64,000 nucleotides of DNA from Streptomyces sp. ICC1 (GTDB lineage: Bacteria > Actinomycetota > Actinomycetes > Streptomycetales > Streptomycetaceae), in assembly GCF_003287935.1 (NCBI RefSeq), contig NZ_CP030287.1, forward strand, positions 1,736,001-1,800,000. The letters run 5' to 3'. The notes under the pieces are model-generated. The model did not search any database. It had not been told where the DNA came from and saw nothing but the letters and a program-made list of their open reading frames with translations. Position numbers and translations under genes: made by a program. Positions 8,915-17,188 of this stretch are shown here, piece after piece (position 1 is the stretch's first letter; each line of letters starts with the position of its first letter).

Positions 8915-10327
8915 ATGCCCTTCACTCCTCCCGCGGCCGTGGAAACGGAAAGATTCCGGGCCTACGGCGCCCGTCACGTGGACGAGCTGAGCCAACGGTT
9001 CGCGATTCCGGGCCATGTCGCCCGGTCCGTCAAGTCCCTCGCCGCCGTCCTGCCGTTCCGTGTGAACGAGTACGTCCTCACCCACCTGATCGACTGGGAC
9101 GACATTCCGGACGACCCCGTCTTCCAGATGGTCTTCCCGCAGACCGGGATGCTCCGGGCGGAGGACGAGCGCCGACTGGCGGCCCTCGTGGACGATCCCG
9201 GCGCGAGGAAGGAACTCCGGCTCGCGGTCGAGCAGATCCGAGGCGGCCTCAACCCCCATCCCTCGGGGCAGAAGCAGCTCAACGTCCCCACCCTGGACGG
9301 CGATTCGGTGCCCGGCCTCCAGCACAAGTACCGCGAGACCGTCCTCTACTTTCCCGGCCAGGGACAGACCTGCCACGCGTACTGCACCTACTGCTTCCGC
9401 TGGGCTCAGTTCGTGGGGGACGCCGATCTGCGTTTCGCCGCACCGGAGCCCACCGGCCTCGTGGACTACCTCGGCCGGCACCCCGAGGTCGATGACGTTC
9501 TCGTCACCGGTGGCGATCCGATGATCATGTCGACCGACCGGCTGCGGAGTCACCTCGCCCCCATTCTGGGCGTGCCCGGTGTCCGTACCATCCGCATCGG
9601 GACCAAGTCGGTCGCCTACTGGCCCCAGCGGTTCGTGACCGACGCCGACGCGGACGACGTGCTCCGGCTCTTCGAGGAGGTCGTCGCCTCGGGGAGGAAC
9701 CTCGCGGTGATGATGCACTTCACCCACCCCCGGGAGCTGGAGTCGGACCTCGCCCGCCGGGCCATCGCCCGGATCCGGTCGACCGGCGCCCTGGTCTACT
9801 GCCAGGCGCCCCTGGTCGCCCACGTCAACGATGACCCGGGGACGTGGAGCGCGCTGTGGCGCGCGGAACTGGCCGCGGGCGCCGTGCCCTATTACATGTT
9901 CGTCGAGCGGGACACCGGCCCGTACGAGTACTTCAAGGTGCCGCTCGCCCGCGCCCACGACATCTTCCGGTCCGCCTACCTGACCCTGCCCGGGCTCGCC
10001 CGCACGGTGCGCGGACCGGTCATGTCGGCCACACCCGGCAAGGTGGTCGTCGACGGCGTCACCGAGACCGCCCAGGGACGCTTCTTCCAGTTGCGCATGC
10101 TCCAGGCCCGGGATCCGCGGCTGGTCGGCCGCCCGTTCCAGGCGCACTACTGCGAGAGCGCCGCATGGCTGGACGAACTCCGCCCCGCCCACGACACACC
10201 CGCCGACATCGTCAACGCACTGCGGGGTGCCCGGCAGCAACCCGCGGGCGGGCCGGAGCCGTTGCCCGGGTTTTCCGGCATCGGCCAGGGACGTTCGCCG
10301 GCCCCACTCGCTCCGGCCGCTCCCTGA
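8915..10327 (+). CDS. KamA-like radical SAM protein (lysine 2,3-aminomutase family)
   Basis: The 470-residue protein has the radical-SAM motif CHAYCTYC (Cys153, Cys157, Cys160) followed by FRW, as in lysine 2,3-aminomutases, plus TGGDPMIMS and the PYYMF strand typical of KamA/EpmB/YodO proteins. The ATG at 8915 follows GGAGGACC. The region that in canonical KamA carries the lysine-binding aspartates and a GGGGK loop is different here (ARTVRGPVMSATPGK), so substrate and even aminomutase activity are uncertain. The gene is monocistronic, and its stop lies just before a 165-bp mobile repeat. Confidence 0.8.
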   Translation: MPFTPPAAVETERFRAYGARHVDELSQRFAIPGHVARSVKSLAAVLPFRVNEYVLTHLIDWDDIPDDPVFQMVFPQTGMLRAEDERRLAALVDDPGARKELRLAVEQIRGGLNPHPSGQKQLNVPTLDGDSVPGLQHKYRETVLYFPGQGQTCHAYCTYCFRWAQFVGDADLRFAAPEPTGLVDYLGRHPEVDDVLVTGGDPMIMSTDRLRSHLAPILGVPGVRTIRIGTKSVAYWPQRFVTDADADDVLRLFEEVVASGRNLAVMMHFTHPRELESDLARRAIARIRSTGALVYCQAPLVAHVNDDPGTWSALWRAELAAGAVPYYMFVERDTGPYEYFKVPLARAHDIFRSAYLTLPGLARTVRGPVMSATPGKVVVDGVTETAQGRFFQLRMLQARDPRLVGRPFQAHYCESAAWLDELRPAHDTPADIVNALRGARQQPAGGPEPLPGFSGIGQGRSPAPLAPAAP

Positions 10328-10352
10328 CATCCCCGGCGGGCAGGCATGACAG

Positions 10353-10517
10353 CTAGTGCTGTGACCGGAAAGGTTCACCGGGTCGCGGCGCCCGGCACGG
10401 CACCTCGCCGCGTTGTCGGACCACCGAAGTACGTCCAGTACGAGCGGCGGCCCTCCGCCTTGCGAGGCACCGCACCGGACACCGCGACCCGGCAAACCTT
10501 TCCGGCCACAGCACTAG
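10353..10517. mobile_element. MITE-like repeat, copy A (165 bp)
   Basis: The element runs from CTAG (10353-10356) to CTAG (10514-10517). Its ends are 23-bp inverted repeats with one mismatch (CTAGTGCTGTGACCGGAAAG on the left). Further inside, CCGGGTCGCGG on the left is complementary to a block on the right, so the whole element can fold into one long hairpin. There is no transposase ORF. Copy B at 46506-46670 has the same length and order, and copy C at 31543-31593 is an internally deleted form. The right CTAG supplies the TAG stop codon of the toxin gene. Confidence 0.85.
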
Positions 10518-10786
10518 ACCTCGATGTACGCCACGACGACCACGGTGCGCAGCGCCGTGACGAAGTAGAGGACGCGGACGGACTCGACCTCGTCGGTGTA
10601 CTGGCGGAGTTGGGGTGCGGTGGTGTCGCCGGGGATCGTCTCGCCGATGACGGGGTCCACGGAGATGACGACGAGGGCGCGGTCCAGGGCGTGGAGGACG
10701 GCCTCGTCGGTGATGTCCTCCAGCTGTTTCGCAGCGGCGTCGGACAAGGCGATCCGCGCTCGGCGGCGGGCGGGATGTGTGCCCAT
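10514..10786 (-). CDS. RelE/ParE-type toxin-like protein
   Basis: A 90-residue basic protein from the ATG at 10786 (MGTHPARRRARIALSDAAAKQLEDI). The order helix-helix-beta sheet, with QLRQYTDEVESVRVLYFVT and a hydrophobic last strand ending AYIEV, fits the RelE/ParE mRNA interferase or gyrase-poison fold. The start overlaps a possible antitoxin stop (TGATG). Its own stop codon TAG is part of the CTAG edge of the repeat element. The catalytic class cannot be decided from sequence alone. Confidence 0.65.
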   Translation of the reverse strand: MGTHPARRRARIALSDAAAKQLEDITDEAVLHALDRALVVISVDPVIGETIPGDTTAPQLRQYTDEVESVRVLYFVTALRTVVVVAYIEV

Positions 10787-10912
10787 CAGGCGGCCGCGGG
10801 GTGCTGGTCGGTGAGGCGGGCGAGGTGTGCTTCGCACACCTCTTCCCGTGGCCGCGTCGGCGGCCGCGGGGTCCAGCGGCTGCCGGGCGGCGGAGGCCGG
10901 CTGTTCACTCAT
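10786..10912 (-). pseudogene. Frame-broken antitoxin remnant upstream of the toxin
   Basis: Reading from the ATG at 10912 gives MSEQPASAARQPLDPAAADAAT. After that the sensible frame continues one base later as EEVCEAHLARLTDQHPAAA and a TGA that overlaps the toxin ATG. The switch falls in a GGG run (10845-10847). Removing one G would give a 41-residue acidic protein translationally coupled to the toxin. As written, the first frame runs on into the toxin and would make a 132-residue fusion. It is either a real frameshift or a base-calling error. Confidence 0.45.
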
Positions 10913-11212
10913 GCCTCATCGGGGACTCCAGGACACTGAACTGGCGGGTTCACACCACGGTACCGCCCGGTCAGGCCTCTGGACTCCCGTACGGACGAAC
11001 CGGGCCCGCACCGCCAGGACCGGCCCGGGGGGCGGTGCGGGACCGGTGCGCGTTCCGGATCTCCGGAACGCGGGTCGCCTTCGAGTGGTCGATGACGTTG
11101 CCGTTGTCGCTGTGGCTGTCGCTGTCGGACGAGGTCGCGGACGTCGGTCCCGGCGTTGACCGGGGGGCTCGTCCTGACGGTCGCGTAGGGCCAAGCCCTG
11201 GTCTCGGCAAGG
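10913..11212. other. Intergenic region with an 11-bp-arm palindrome
   Basis: No convincing gene is seen. The stretch holds a perfect palindrome (next entry) and a run of TCG/TGT-type codon-like repeats near 11098-11140. On the minus strand these would read Ser-Asp-Ser-Asp, but no start with a ribosome binding site fits. It lies upstream of the antitoxin/toxin pair and downstream of the deaminase gene. Confidence 0.4.
11049..11072. promoter_or_regulatory. Perfect palindrome, possible operator or hairpin
   Basis: CGCGTTCCGGA and its exact complement flank a TC centre. The near-zero spacing argues against a good RNA terminator loop and favours a dimeric protein-binding site. It lies about 140 bases upstream of the antitoxin/toxin start on the minus strand and about 140 bases beyond the deaminase stop. 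The regulator is unknown. Confidence 0.35.
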
Positions 11213-11641
11213 TCAGCGGTAGTAGCCCTCGACCACCGGCTTCACCTCGTCGAACAGCGCGGGGCCGTCCTGCGGCACGGGCAGCCGGCCGCTGCCGGGC
11301 CTGATGTCCAGGAGCTGTTCGTTGGACAGGGCGAATACCACCCGCCGTAGTCCCGCGCTCTGGATGGCCGCCTCGCACATTCCGCACGGCTGGCAGCTGG
11401 TGTACATCGTGGTCCGCGCCGCGGTGTCCCCCTGCAACTCCCCCGCGGCCCACCTCGCCAGCTTCAGCTCCGGGTGCGCGGTGATGTCGTTGTCGGTGAG
11501 GGTGGTGTTGTGGGCCTCTGCCAGAACCGTTCCGTCCGGTCCCGCCAGGAGGGATCCGAACGGCGGGTCACCGCCCGCGGCCGCCTTGGCCGCGAGCGCG
11601 ATGGCCCGGCGCAGGAGAGTGTGGTCGTCGAGTGTGGTCAT
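11213..11641 (-). CDS. Nucleoside/nucleobase deaminase family protein
   Basis: A 142-residue zinc-dependent deaminase of the cytidine-deaminase-like fold. The zinc site is H56-P-E58 with PCGMC (Cys86 and Cys89), the arrangement of guanine deaminases and tRNA adenosine deaminases. Pro replaces the usual Ala in HAE, which is tolerated in the guanine-deaminase-like group. The ATG at 11641 follows GGAGCAGTC. It starts 11 bases after the stop of the luciferase-like gene and is probably translated from the same mRNA. The substrate cannot be fixed from sequence. Confidence 0.8.
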   Translation of the reverse strand: MTTLDDHTLLRRAIALAAKAAAGGDPPFGSLLAGPDGTVLAEAHNTTLTDNDITAHPELKLARWAAGELQGDTAARTTMYTSCQPCGMCEAAIQSAGLRRVVFALSNEQLLDIRPGSGRLPVPQDGPALFDEVKPVVEGYYR

Positions 11642-11652
11642 GACTGCTCCGT

Positions 11653-12501
11653 TCAGGTGCGGGGGGAGAAGGAGTGGGCTGCCACCGTGGCGAGTGCCTG
11701 CCAACTCGCCTGGGGATGGCACGTCTCACGGGGGTCGCCGTTGTAGGTGTCGAGGACGACGGTCTCGGCTCCGAGCAGGCGCAGTCGGTCAAGGTCGTCC
11801 ATGATCTGGTCGATCGTTCCCTCCCCTGCGAGCCGTTGTGGTCCGGTGACCGGTGCTTCGGTGAGCTTGAGCGCGATCCGGGGGCTCAGGGCGGGGACGG
11901 GGAGTCGTTCCTCGTCCGCGAAGGCCTTCAGCCTGACCACGGCTTCGCGTAGCCACGGCAGGGTGCAACGCAGCGGATGCCAGGCGTCACCGAGCCGCAC
12001 GGCACGGCGCAGCCCCGCGTCGCTGTTTCCGCCGACCCATACCGGGATCCCGCGGCTTCCGTAGGAGGCGGTGTCCGTCCAGGCCGCCCGTATGTCCCGC
12101 AGGTGGTCGTCGGTCAGTCGCCCGCGACGTTCGAACGGAACCCCGAGGGCGGCGAACTCCTGTCGTGCCCAGCCCACCCCCACACCGAGGACGAGCCGGC
12201 CGCCGCTCAACTGGTCCAGGTTGGCCGCCATGCGGGCCGTGAGCAGCGGGTGTCGGTAGGGAGCGATGAGGACTGTCGTGCCCAGCCGCACCCGAGTGGT
12301 GAGTCCGGCCAGCCAGGACAGGGTGGTGAACGGCTCGTAGAACGGTGCGGGATACCGCTCGGCGACATCGGGAGTAGTGACGATGTGGTCCGAGACCATC
12401 AGCAGGTCGAAGCCGAGACCCTCCACCGTCTGAGCCCCATCGCGTAGGGTTCCCGGGTCCGTGCCGGGGCCGAAGTTGAGGATGTTGACTCCGATCTTCA
12501 T
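11653..12501 (-). CDS. Luciferase-like, probably F420-dependent oxidoreductase
   Basis: A 282-residue TIM-barrel protein starting MKIGVNILNFGPG. Motifs VSDHIVTTPD, GTTVLIAPYRHPLLTA, GGRLVLGVGVGWARQEFAALG and IPVWVGGNS are typical of actinobacterial LLM-class F420-dependent enzymes. The ATG at 12501 lies 94 bases from the divergent Lrp-type regulator, which is likely to control it. It is followed by the deaminase gene. The substrate is not known. Confidence 0.82.
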   Translation of the reverse strand: MKIGVNILNFGPGTDPGTLRDGAQTVEGLGFDLLMVSDHIVTTPDVAERYPAPFYEPFTTLSWLAGLTTRVRLGTTVLIAPYRHPLLTARMAANLDQLSGGRLVLGVGVGWARQEFAALGVPFERRGRLTDDHLRDIRAAWTDTASYGSRGIPVWVGGNSDAGLRRAVRLGDAWHPLRCTLPWLREAVVRLKAFADEERLPVPALSPRIALKLTEAPVTGPQRLAGEGTIDQIMDDLDRLRLLGAETVVLDTYNGDPRETCHPQASWQALATVAAHSFSPRT

Positions 12502-12595
12502 GCAGCTCAGGCTAGTCGCGGAAGCGGGACCGCCAGAAGGGATTCCCGCCTGTTCAGGGCCGGTTCTCCCGTGGATCCATCGGTAATATGGGCAG

Positions 12596-13090
12596 ATGAC
12601 CGAGAATCTCGACTCGACGGACTGGGCGATTCTGGATGAACTCCAGCGGGACGGCAGGATCGCGTTCACGGAGCTGGCCCGGCGCGTCAACCTGAGCGCG
12701 TCCGCGACGACGGAGCGGGTGCGGAGGCTGGAGGCGGCCGAGGTGATAGCGGGGTACCGGGCGGAGGTGGACCTCGAACGGACCGGTTACATGGCGCTGG
12801 CGATCGTCCGGCTGAAGTATCCGGGGAATCGGCATGAGCCCTTGCGTCAACTCCTCGGGGAGCGACCGGAAATTCTGGAGTGCCTGCGCACTACCGGAGA
12901 CGACTGCTACGTACTGAAGGTGGCGGCCACGTCGATGGCCCAGCTCGAGGAGATCGTCGACGCACTGGCGCAGTTCGGGAGCACGACCACCAACCTCGTC
13001 CTCAGCCGTACCCTGCCGTTCCGCGGCCCGGCACAGCCTCAGGCCGTCGGTACTGCTCGGCCCCGGACGGCCACCGCACGTACCATCTGA
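12596..13090 (+). CDS. Lrp/AsnC family transcriptional regulator
   Basis: A 164-residue protein with an N-terminal helix-turn-helix (DWAILDELQRDGRIAFTELARRVNLSASATTERVRRLEAAEVI) and a C-terminal RAM-like ligand/oligomerisation domain (ALAIVRLKY...CYVLKVAATSMAQLEEIVDAL...TTTNLVLS). The ATG at 12596 is chosen because it directly precedes the HTH. Divergent orientation and a 94-bp shared spacer suggest it regulates the oxidoreductase/deaminase pair and itself. Confidence 0.88.
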   Translation: MTENLDSTDWAILDELQRDGRIAFTELARRVNLSASATTERVRRLEAAEVIAGYRAEVDLERTGYMALAIVRLKYPGNRHEPLRQLLGERPEILECLRTTGDDCYVLKVAATSMAQLEEIVDALAQFGSTTTNLVLSRTLPFRGPAQPQAVGTARPRTATARTI

Positions 13091-13136
13091 ATGGCCCATC
13101 ACAGACGAACGCACGCAGGGCGGGGAGCGGAGCAGA

Positions 13137-13382
13137 ATGGTGTTGGCGGCCCAAGTCGCGACCGTGGAATACCTCTACGCCATACGGTATGGAGTCTTTG
13201 GCATAGTGGGGCTCGGGATTGCCTTCAATCTATTTGACTGCGCCTATCGAATTCACCAGCTCGCGATGGACCGTTCGCCCGTGGCCCCTGGAGCTGGATT
13301 CAGTCCCACCGTCCTGCGTATCGCCGGGCTCGTGCTGGGATCCCTCTCCGCGATTTCCTGCGTCCATGAGCTGACCGCTTGA
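13137..13382 (+). CDS. Small two-helix membrane protein
   Basis: An 81-residue protein with two predicted membrane segments, about residues 18-35 (YGVFGIVGLGIAFNLFD) and 58-74 (TVLRIAGLVLGSLSAI). The ATG at 13137 follows GGGGAGCGGAGCAG. The AT content is higher than in its neighbours, which may mean recent transfer or relaxed selection. No family recognised. Confidence 0.5.
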   Translation: MVLAAQVATVEYLYAIRYGVFGIVGLGIAFNLFDCAYRIHQLAMDRSPVAPGAGFSPTVLRIAGLVLGSLSAISCVHELTA

Positions 13383-13388
13383 CCATGT

Positions 13389-13611
13389 GCCGCCGGCCCG
13401 CCATTCCGGGGAACGGGACCGGCCGGTGCCGAAGCCGTAGCAGTCGATGCGGCGCGACGTCGTGGTCGTCATACCGGAGTTGTCGGTGACGGTGAGCTCC
13501 GCGGTGTAGCTGCCCTGCCCGGCCGGGTGGCGGTGCGTCGCGGTGGCACCGGTGCCCGTGCCCGTGCCCGTGCCGGAGTCGCCGAACTTCGTTCCTCTCC
13601 GCGCCCACGGT
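13389..13611 (-). pseudogene. PKD-domain fragment, gene remnant
   Basis: On the minus strand one frame reads TKFGDSG, then a GT-repeat, then HPAGQGSYTAELTVTDNSG and TSRRIDC, which is the second half of a PKD/beta-sandwich domain (GDG-like turn, then SYTAELTVTD). There is no start codon or signal sequence. The frame meets a TGA at its upstream end and runs on past the domain without a family-like end, so this is a left-over piece. It supports loss of a secreted-protein gene here, perhaps related to the PKD protein at 4.9-6.7 kb. Confidence 0.45.
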
Positions 13612-13794
13612 GTTCATCGACGAAAAGGGACCGCTCCGATGAGCCTGTCCTGAACGTCGACGCCGGATCCCGTTGATCGTCCCCATGGGGTGCCGGTATG
13701 CGGGTACCGGCCGCGCCACCAGCCTCGAGGGATCCAACCTCTGATCTGCGTCAAATCGTACGTCCGCGCCCTGCGTCGGCAGGACGATGCGGCC

Positions 13795-14775
13795 ATGTCG
13801 ATCTCGTCTTGGACGCTTCCGGCTCGCACCCACTGGAAGCGCGTGTACGTGCCTGCTGGGGCTGTCATCAATGGCTTGGGCAATTCGATGTACAGCACCC
13901 CCCACCGGTGGCCGGGCCTCGCGCTCTTCGTGTGCGGACTCGTGATCGCGGTGCGCGGGCGCCGTGCGTGGGACGGGTTCGGGCAGGGATGGCACCTTCC
14001 CGGGCAGGTGAGCGGCCGGCTGAAAGACGCGTTCCTGACACCTGAGTGGGTCAGCCGCTGGGGAAAGCTCAAGGTGGCGGTGTGGGGGCTCATCGCCTTC
14101 AGGTTCGCGGTCCATCCGTTCTTTCTCCCCGAAAGGATCGCGGCCGCCCCGGATCAGCTGTTCGAGCACGGCAGGGACGCCATGACGATGCTCGCGTTCA
14201 CGTTCCTGTTCCCCTCCTTCACCCGCTGGATCGAGCCGAAGGAGAACCAGCTCCAAAGGCTCGCGGCGCGCGTCTTCCGCGCCATGGTCGGCCGTACGCT
14301 GGCGAACTTCAGCGGACTCTGCGGCGTGGCGGTCCTGCTCTACACCCTGCTCTCCAGGTTCGCTCACGACAGCGTCAGGTCATTGCCCGCGCTGACCCTC
14401 ACGATCGCCGTCGCCATGGTGGTGGCGACCCACAAGATGTGGACCCGCTACCGGAAGCTGTGCACGCAGACCCACAAGGACATCCAGGCCTTGGTCCGCG
14501 CCCTGGAGAAGCCACCCGGTGCGGACGTGGTGGACCAGCGGTCTGCGGTCCTCGCCGCCTGGGACGCGGTGGAGCGGGATCTGCGCACCCGCGCTGACAC
14601 GGGATACAGCTTCGGGACGCGCTTCGCCCCGAAGGCGGTCACCGCGGCGATCGGCGAGGCGGTGGAGAAGATCGGCAAGGGGCTGCCGGGCCATCAGGAC
14701 GCGCGGGAGCAGGTCCTGATGGACTTGAAGGTCATCCAGGATGTGTGTGCCGACGAGATCGATTCCGTGGCGTGA
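13795..14775 (+). CDS. Membrane-associated protein of unknown function
   Basis: A 326-residue protein from the ATG at 13795 (MSISSWTLPARTHW). Predicted membrane segments lie near residues 40-52 (WPGLALFVCGLVIAV), 93-110 (VAVWGLIAFRFAVHPFF), 169-183 (LCGVAVLLYTLLS) and 197-210 (LTLTIAVAMVVAT). The C-terminal 110 residues are soluble and helical. No motif is recognised. An upstream in-frame ATG at 13690 is possible, but the added residues are basic and unlike the rest. Confidence 0.6.
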   Translation: MSISSWTLPARTHWKRVYVPAGAVINGLGNSMYSTPHRWPGLALFVCGLVIAVRGRRAWDGFGQGWHLPGQVSGRLKDAFLTPEWVSRWGKLKVAVWGLIAFRFAVHPFFLPERIAAAPDQLFEHGRDAMTMLAFTFLFPSFTRWIEPKENQLQRLAARVFRAMVGRTLANFSGLCGVAVLLYTLLSRFAHDSVRSLPALTLTIAVAMVVATHKMWTRYRKLCTQTHKDIQALVRALEKPPGADVVDQRSAVLAAWDAVERDLRTRADTGYSFGTRFAPKAVTAAIGEAVEKIGKGLPGHQDAREQVLMDLKVIQDVCADEIDSVA

Positions 14776-14794
14776 CGCTGCGGGCGGGGAGCGG

Positions 14795-15370
14795 TCAGGG
14801 GCGCAAGGCGTAGCAGCGGAGCACGTCGAGGTCGGCGGTCCGCACGACGGACCATCCGGCGGTGAGGATCTCGACCTCCGCGGGGCTGATCCCCAGGCCC
14901 TGGAGGGGGTCGGAGCCCCCTCGGCGGCCGGTGACCTCGGTGACCACCCAGAAGGTTCCGCCCGGTGCGAGTAGGCGGCGTACGCGGTCGAGCAAGAGCG
15001 CCTTGTCGTCCATCCACCGGTACACCAGCCGGCAGGTGATGACCGCGTACGCCGGGTCCGGCAGCGCGGTGAGGTCGTCGGTGGTGAAGTCGGCGCACCT
15101 CCAGACCGGTCCGTGTCCGGGAGCCGCGCCGTGGGCGGCCAGCGCGACGGCGCTCCGGGAGCAGTCGATGCCGGTGGTGCGGTATCCGAGCCCGTGGTGG
15201 AGGTGACGGGCCAGGGCTCCGTCGCCGCAACCGAGGTCGAGGGCCGGGCGCCCGCGGCCCCGGCCCAGGTGCTGCTCCAGCAACCGTGTCTCAGGGCCGT
15301 CGATCTGCCGGTACCGGCGGCCTTGTGCCCAGAGCGGTTCCCAGTAGGAGGCGGTCGTGGTCGTGGTCAT
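14795..15370 (-). CDS. Class I SAM-dependent methyltransferase
   Basis: The 191-residue protein has motif I LDLGCGDGALARHL (about 44-57), then GIDCSRSAVALA and LLAPGGTFWVVTEV, the usual order of a Rossmann-fold methyltransferase. Its start is 15 bases after the stop of the exporter gene, which suggests one operon in which a compound is modified and exported. The acceptor is unknown. Confidence 0.82.
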   Translation of the reverse strand: MTTTTTASYWEPLWAQGRRYRQIDGPETRLLEQHLGRGRGRPALDLGCGDGALARHLHHGLGYRTTGIDCSRSAVALAAHGAAPGHGPVWRCADFTTDDLTALPDPAYAVITCRLVYRWMDDKALLLDRVRRLLAPGGTFWVVTEVTGRRGGSDPLQGLGISPAEVEILTAGWSVVRTADLDVLRCYALRP

Positions 15371-15385
15371 GGTGATCCTCCGGGG

Positions 15386-16906
15386 TCATTCCTTGGCGCC
15401 AGGTGTGGGTGCCCCCGCCGACGGGGCGGGGCGGCCGGGGAGGAAGAGCGAGCCGAGGGCCGCGCAGGCGGTGAAGAGGGCGGCGCAGAGGAAGGCGTGG
15501 GCGTAGCCGGCCGTGAGGGCCTGGGATCCCGGGCCCGCATGGCCGCGGGCGGTGTGGGACACGATGGCGGCGAGAACGGCGAGTCCGACGGCGCCGCCGA
15601 CCTGGCGGGACGTGTTGACCAGCCCGGAGACCAGGCCCGCCTCCCGCGGGTGGATGCCGGTGGTGGCCGCGGCGGTGACGGGCAGCATGGCCAGCCCCAG
15701 GCCGAGGGCGCACAGGGTGAACGGCGCTGCCACATCGGTGGTGAAGACTCCGTGCAGGTGGATGCGCGAGAGCCACAGGAAGCCGAGGGTGCTGATGGCC
15801 AGGCCACCGACGAGCAGGCTCCGCGGGCCGGTGCGGTGGACGAGGTGGGTGGCGGTCCTGGTCCCGATGACGACCGCGAGGCAGCTGGGCAGGAACCACA
15901 GCCCCGTCTTCAGCGCGCTGAAGCCGAGGACCTGCTGCATGTAGAGGGAGAGCAGGAACCACATCGCGAACATCGCCGCGCCCAGGCCGATCATGACCCC
16001 GTTCGCGATGGCGAGGGTGCGGCGGCGCAGGACGCGCAAGGGGACCAGCGGGTCGGCGGCCTTCGACTGGATGAGGACGAAGGCCGCCATCAGCACGACG
16101 CCGACGGCGAGTGCCGCCCACACGTGCGGGGAGGCCGGGGAAACGCTCTCGGTGGAGATGATCGCGTAGACGAGGGCGGTCAGACCGACGGTGACGGACA
16201 GCGCGCCGGGAAGGTCCAAGCGCCGCGGTCCGTCCGTGCCCCGCGGTCCGTCCGCGCACTGCGGTCCGTCCGTGCCCCGCGCACCGTCACCGCTCCGGGC
16301 GGCGGGCAGGTGGAGGTACCCGGCGACGCAGAACACGACGCCGACGGGAACGCCGATGAAGAAGACCCAGCGCCAGCCGGCGTACTCGGTCAGCGCGCCG
16401 CCCAGCAGCGCGCCGACCGCGCCGCCCACGGCGTTGACGGAGCTCCAGGCGCCCAGCGCACGGGTACGGGCGCGCGGGTCGGTGAAGGTGGTCATGATCA
16501 GCGTCAAGGTGGCGGGGGCGAGGATCGCGCCGCCGACGCCCTGGACGGCGCGCGCCGCGATGAGCGTGCCCGCGTTGGCGGCGAGTCCGCAGGCGAGGGA
16601 CGCGGCGGTGAAGACGCCGAGGCCGGCCAGGAAGACGCGGCGGGCACCGACCAGGTCGGCGGCGCGCCCGCCCAGGAGCAGCAGCCCGGCGAAGGCGAGG
16701 GTGTAGGCGTTGACGATCCACTGCTGCCCGGCCGGGCTCAGTCCGAGGGAGTCCTTGATGTCAGGAAGGGCGACGTTCACGATCGAGATGTCCAGGACGA
16801 CCATGAACTGGGCCGCACAGGCGATCACGAGGATCATCGCCGTCCACGCACCGCGGCGCGTGGACGGTGCGGGTTCGGAGTCGAGCACGGGCGGAGCACT
16901 GCGCAT
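15386..16906 (-). CDS. MFS drug exporter, DHA2 (14-segment) family
   Basis: A 506-residue transporter starting at the ATG at 16906, preceded by GAGGAACCCC. Motif C-like sequences (QFMVVLDISIVNVALPDI), GGRAADLVGARRVFLAGL (motif A) and WRWVFFIGVPVGV are diagnostic of DHA2 proteins such as EmrB/QacA. About 14 hydrophobic segments are visible. A cytoplasmic loop near residues 205-235 carries a short Gly-Asp/Gly-Pro repeat (DGPQCADGPRGTDGP), coded by an imperfect DNA repeat at about 16221-16290. It probably exports an antibiotic or toxic compound. Confidence 0.88.
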   Translation of the reverse strand: MRSAPPVLDSEPAPSTRRGAWTAMILVIACAAQFMVVLDISIVNVALPDIKDSLGLSPAGQQWIVNAYTLAFAGLLLLGGRAADLVGARRVFLAGLGVFTAASLACGLAANAGTLIAARAVQGVGGAILAPATLTLIMTTFTDPRARTRALGAWSSVNAVGGAVGALLGGALTEYAGWRWVFFIGVPVGVVFCVAGYLHLPAARSGDGARGTDGPQCADGPRGTDGPRRLDLPGALSVTVGLTALVYAIISTESVSPASPHVWAALAVGVVLMAAFVLIQSKAADPLVPLRVLRRRTLAIANGVMIGLGAAMFAMWFLLSLYMQQVLGFSALKTGLWFLPSCLAVVIGTRTATHLVHRTGPRSLLVGGLAISTLGFLWLSRIHLHGVFTTDVAAPFTLCALGLGLAMLPVTAAATTGIHPREAGLVSGLVNTSRQVGGAVGLAVLAAIVSHTARGHAGPGSQALTAGYAHAFLCAALFTACAALGSLFLPGRPAPSAGAPTPGAKE

Positions 16907-17188
16907 GGGGTTCCTCACGGGCGGCGGTGGACGGATCCGGGCCGGGAAGCGAGCGCTCGCCCTGCCCGCCCCCATGTCTGCCCTCGTCACGCACCGTTGT
17001 CACAGCTCACGGCAACCGGGTGACCCCGCGCCGCGTACCCACCGGGCGCCGAGGGCACCTACGGGCCGGCGGCGTGGGCCTGGCGGGCGGGCGCCTCGCC
17101 TTTCTTGGCCTTCATGCCCCACCACGGGCCGCCGACAGTGCTACAACTGGTTCGTGACCCCTCCTTGCAACCCGTACCGGGGACGTCG

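Noticed and set aside
8843..10495. Long minus-strand open frame opposite the KamA-like gene, beginning in the mobile repeat
   Set aside because: It is antisense to a clear enzyme gene, its protein is Gly/His/Arg-rich without family motifs, and its first residues come from the repeat; it reflects GC-rich third positions.
10971..11453. Possible Ser-Asp-rich small protein on the minus strand near 11040-11140
   Set aside because: The Ser-Asp stretch looks protein-like, but no start with a ribosome binding site exists downstream of the deaminase gene, and the only starts lie inside that gene in another frame.
15113..17023. Long plus-strand frame opposite the exporter and methyltransferase
   Set aside because: Composition is Gly/Glu/Arg/Asp-rich shadow coding; the minus-strand frames hold all conserved motifs.
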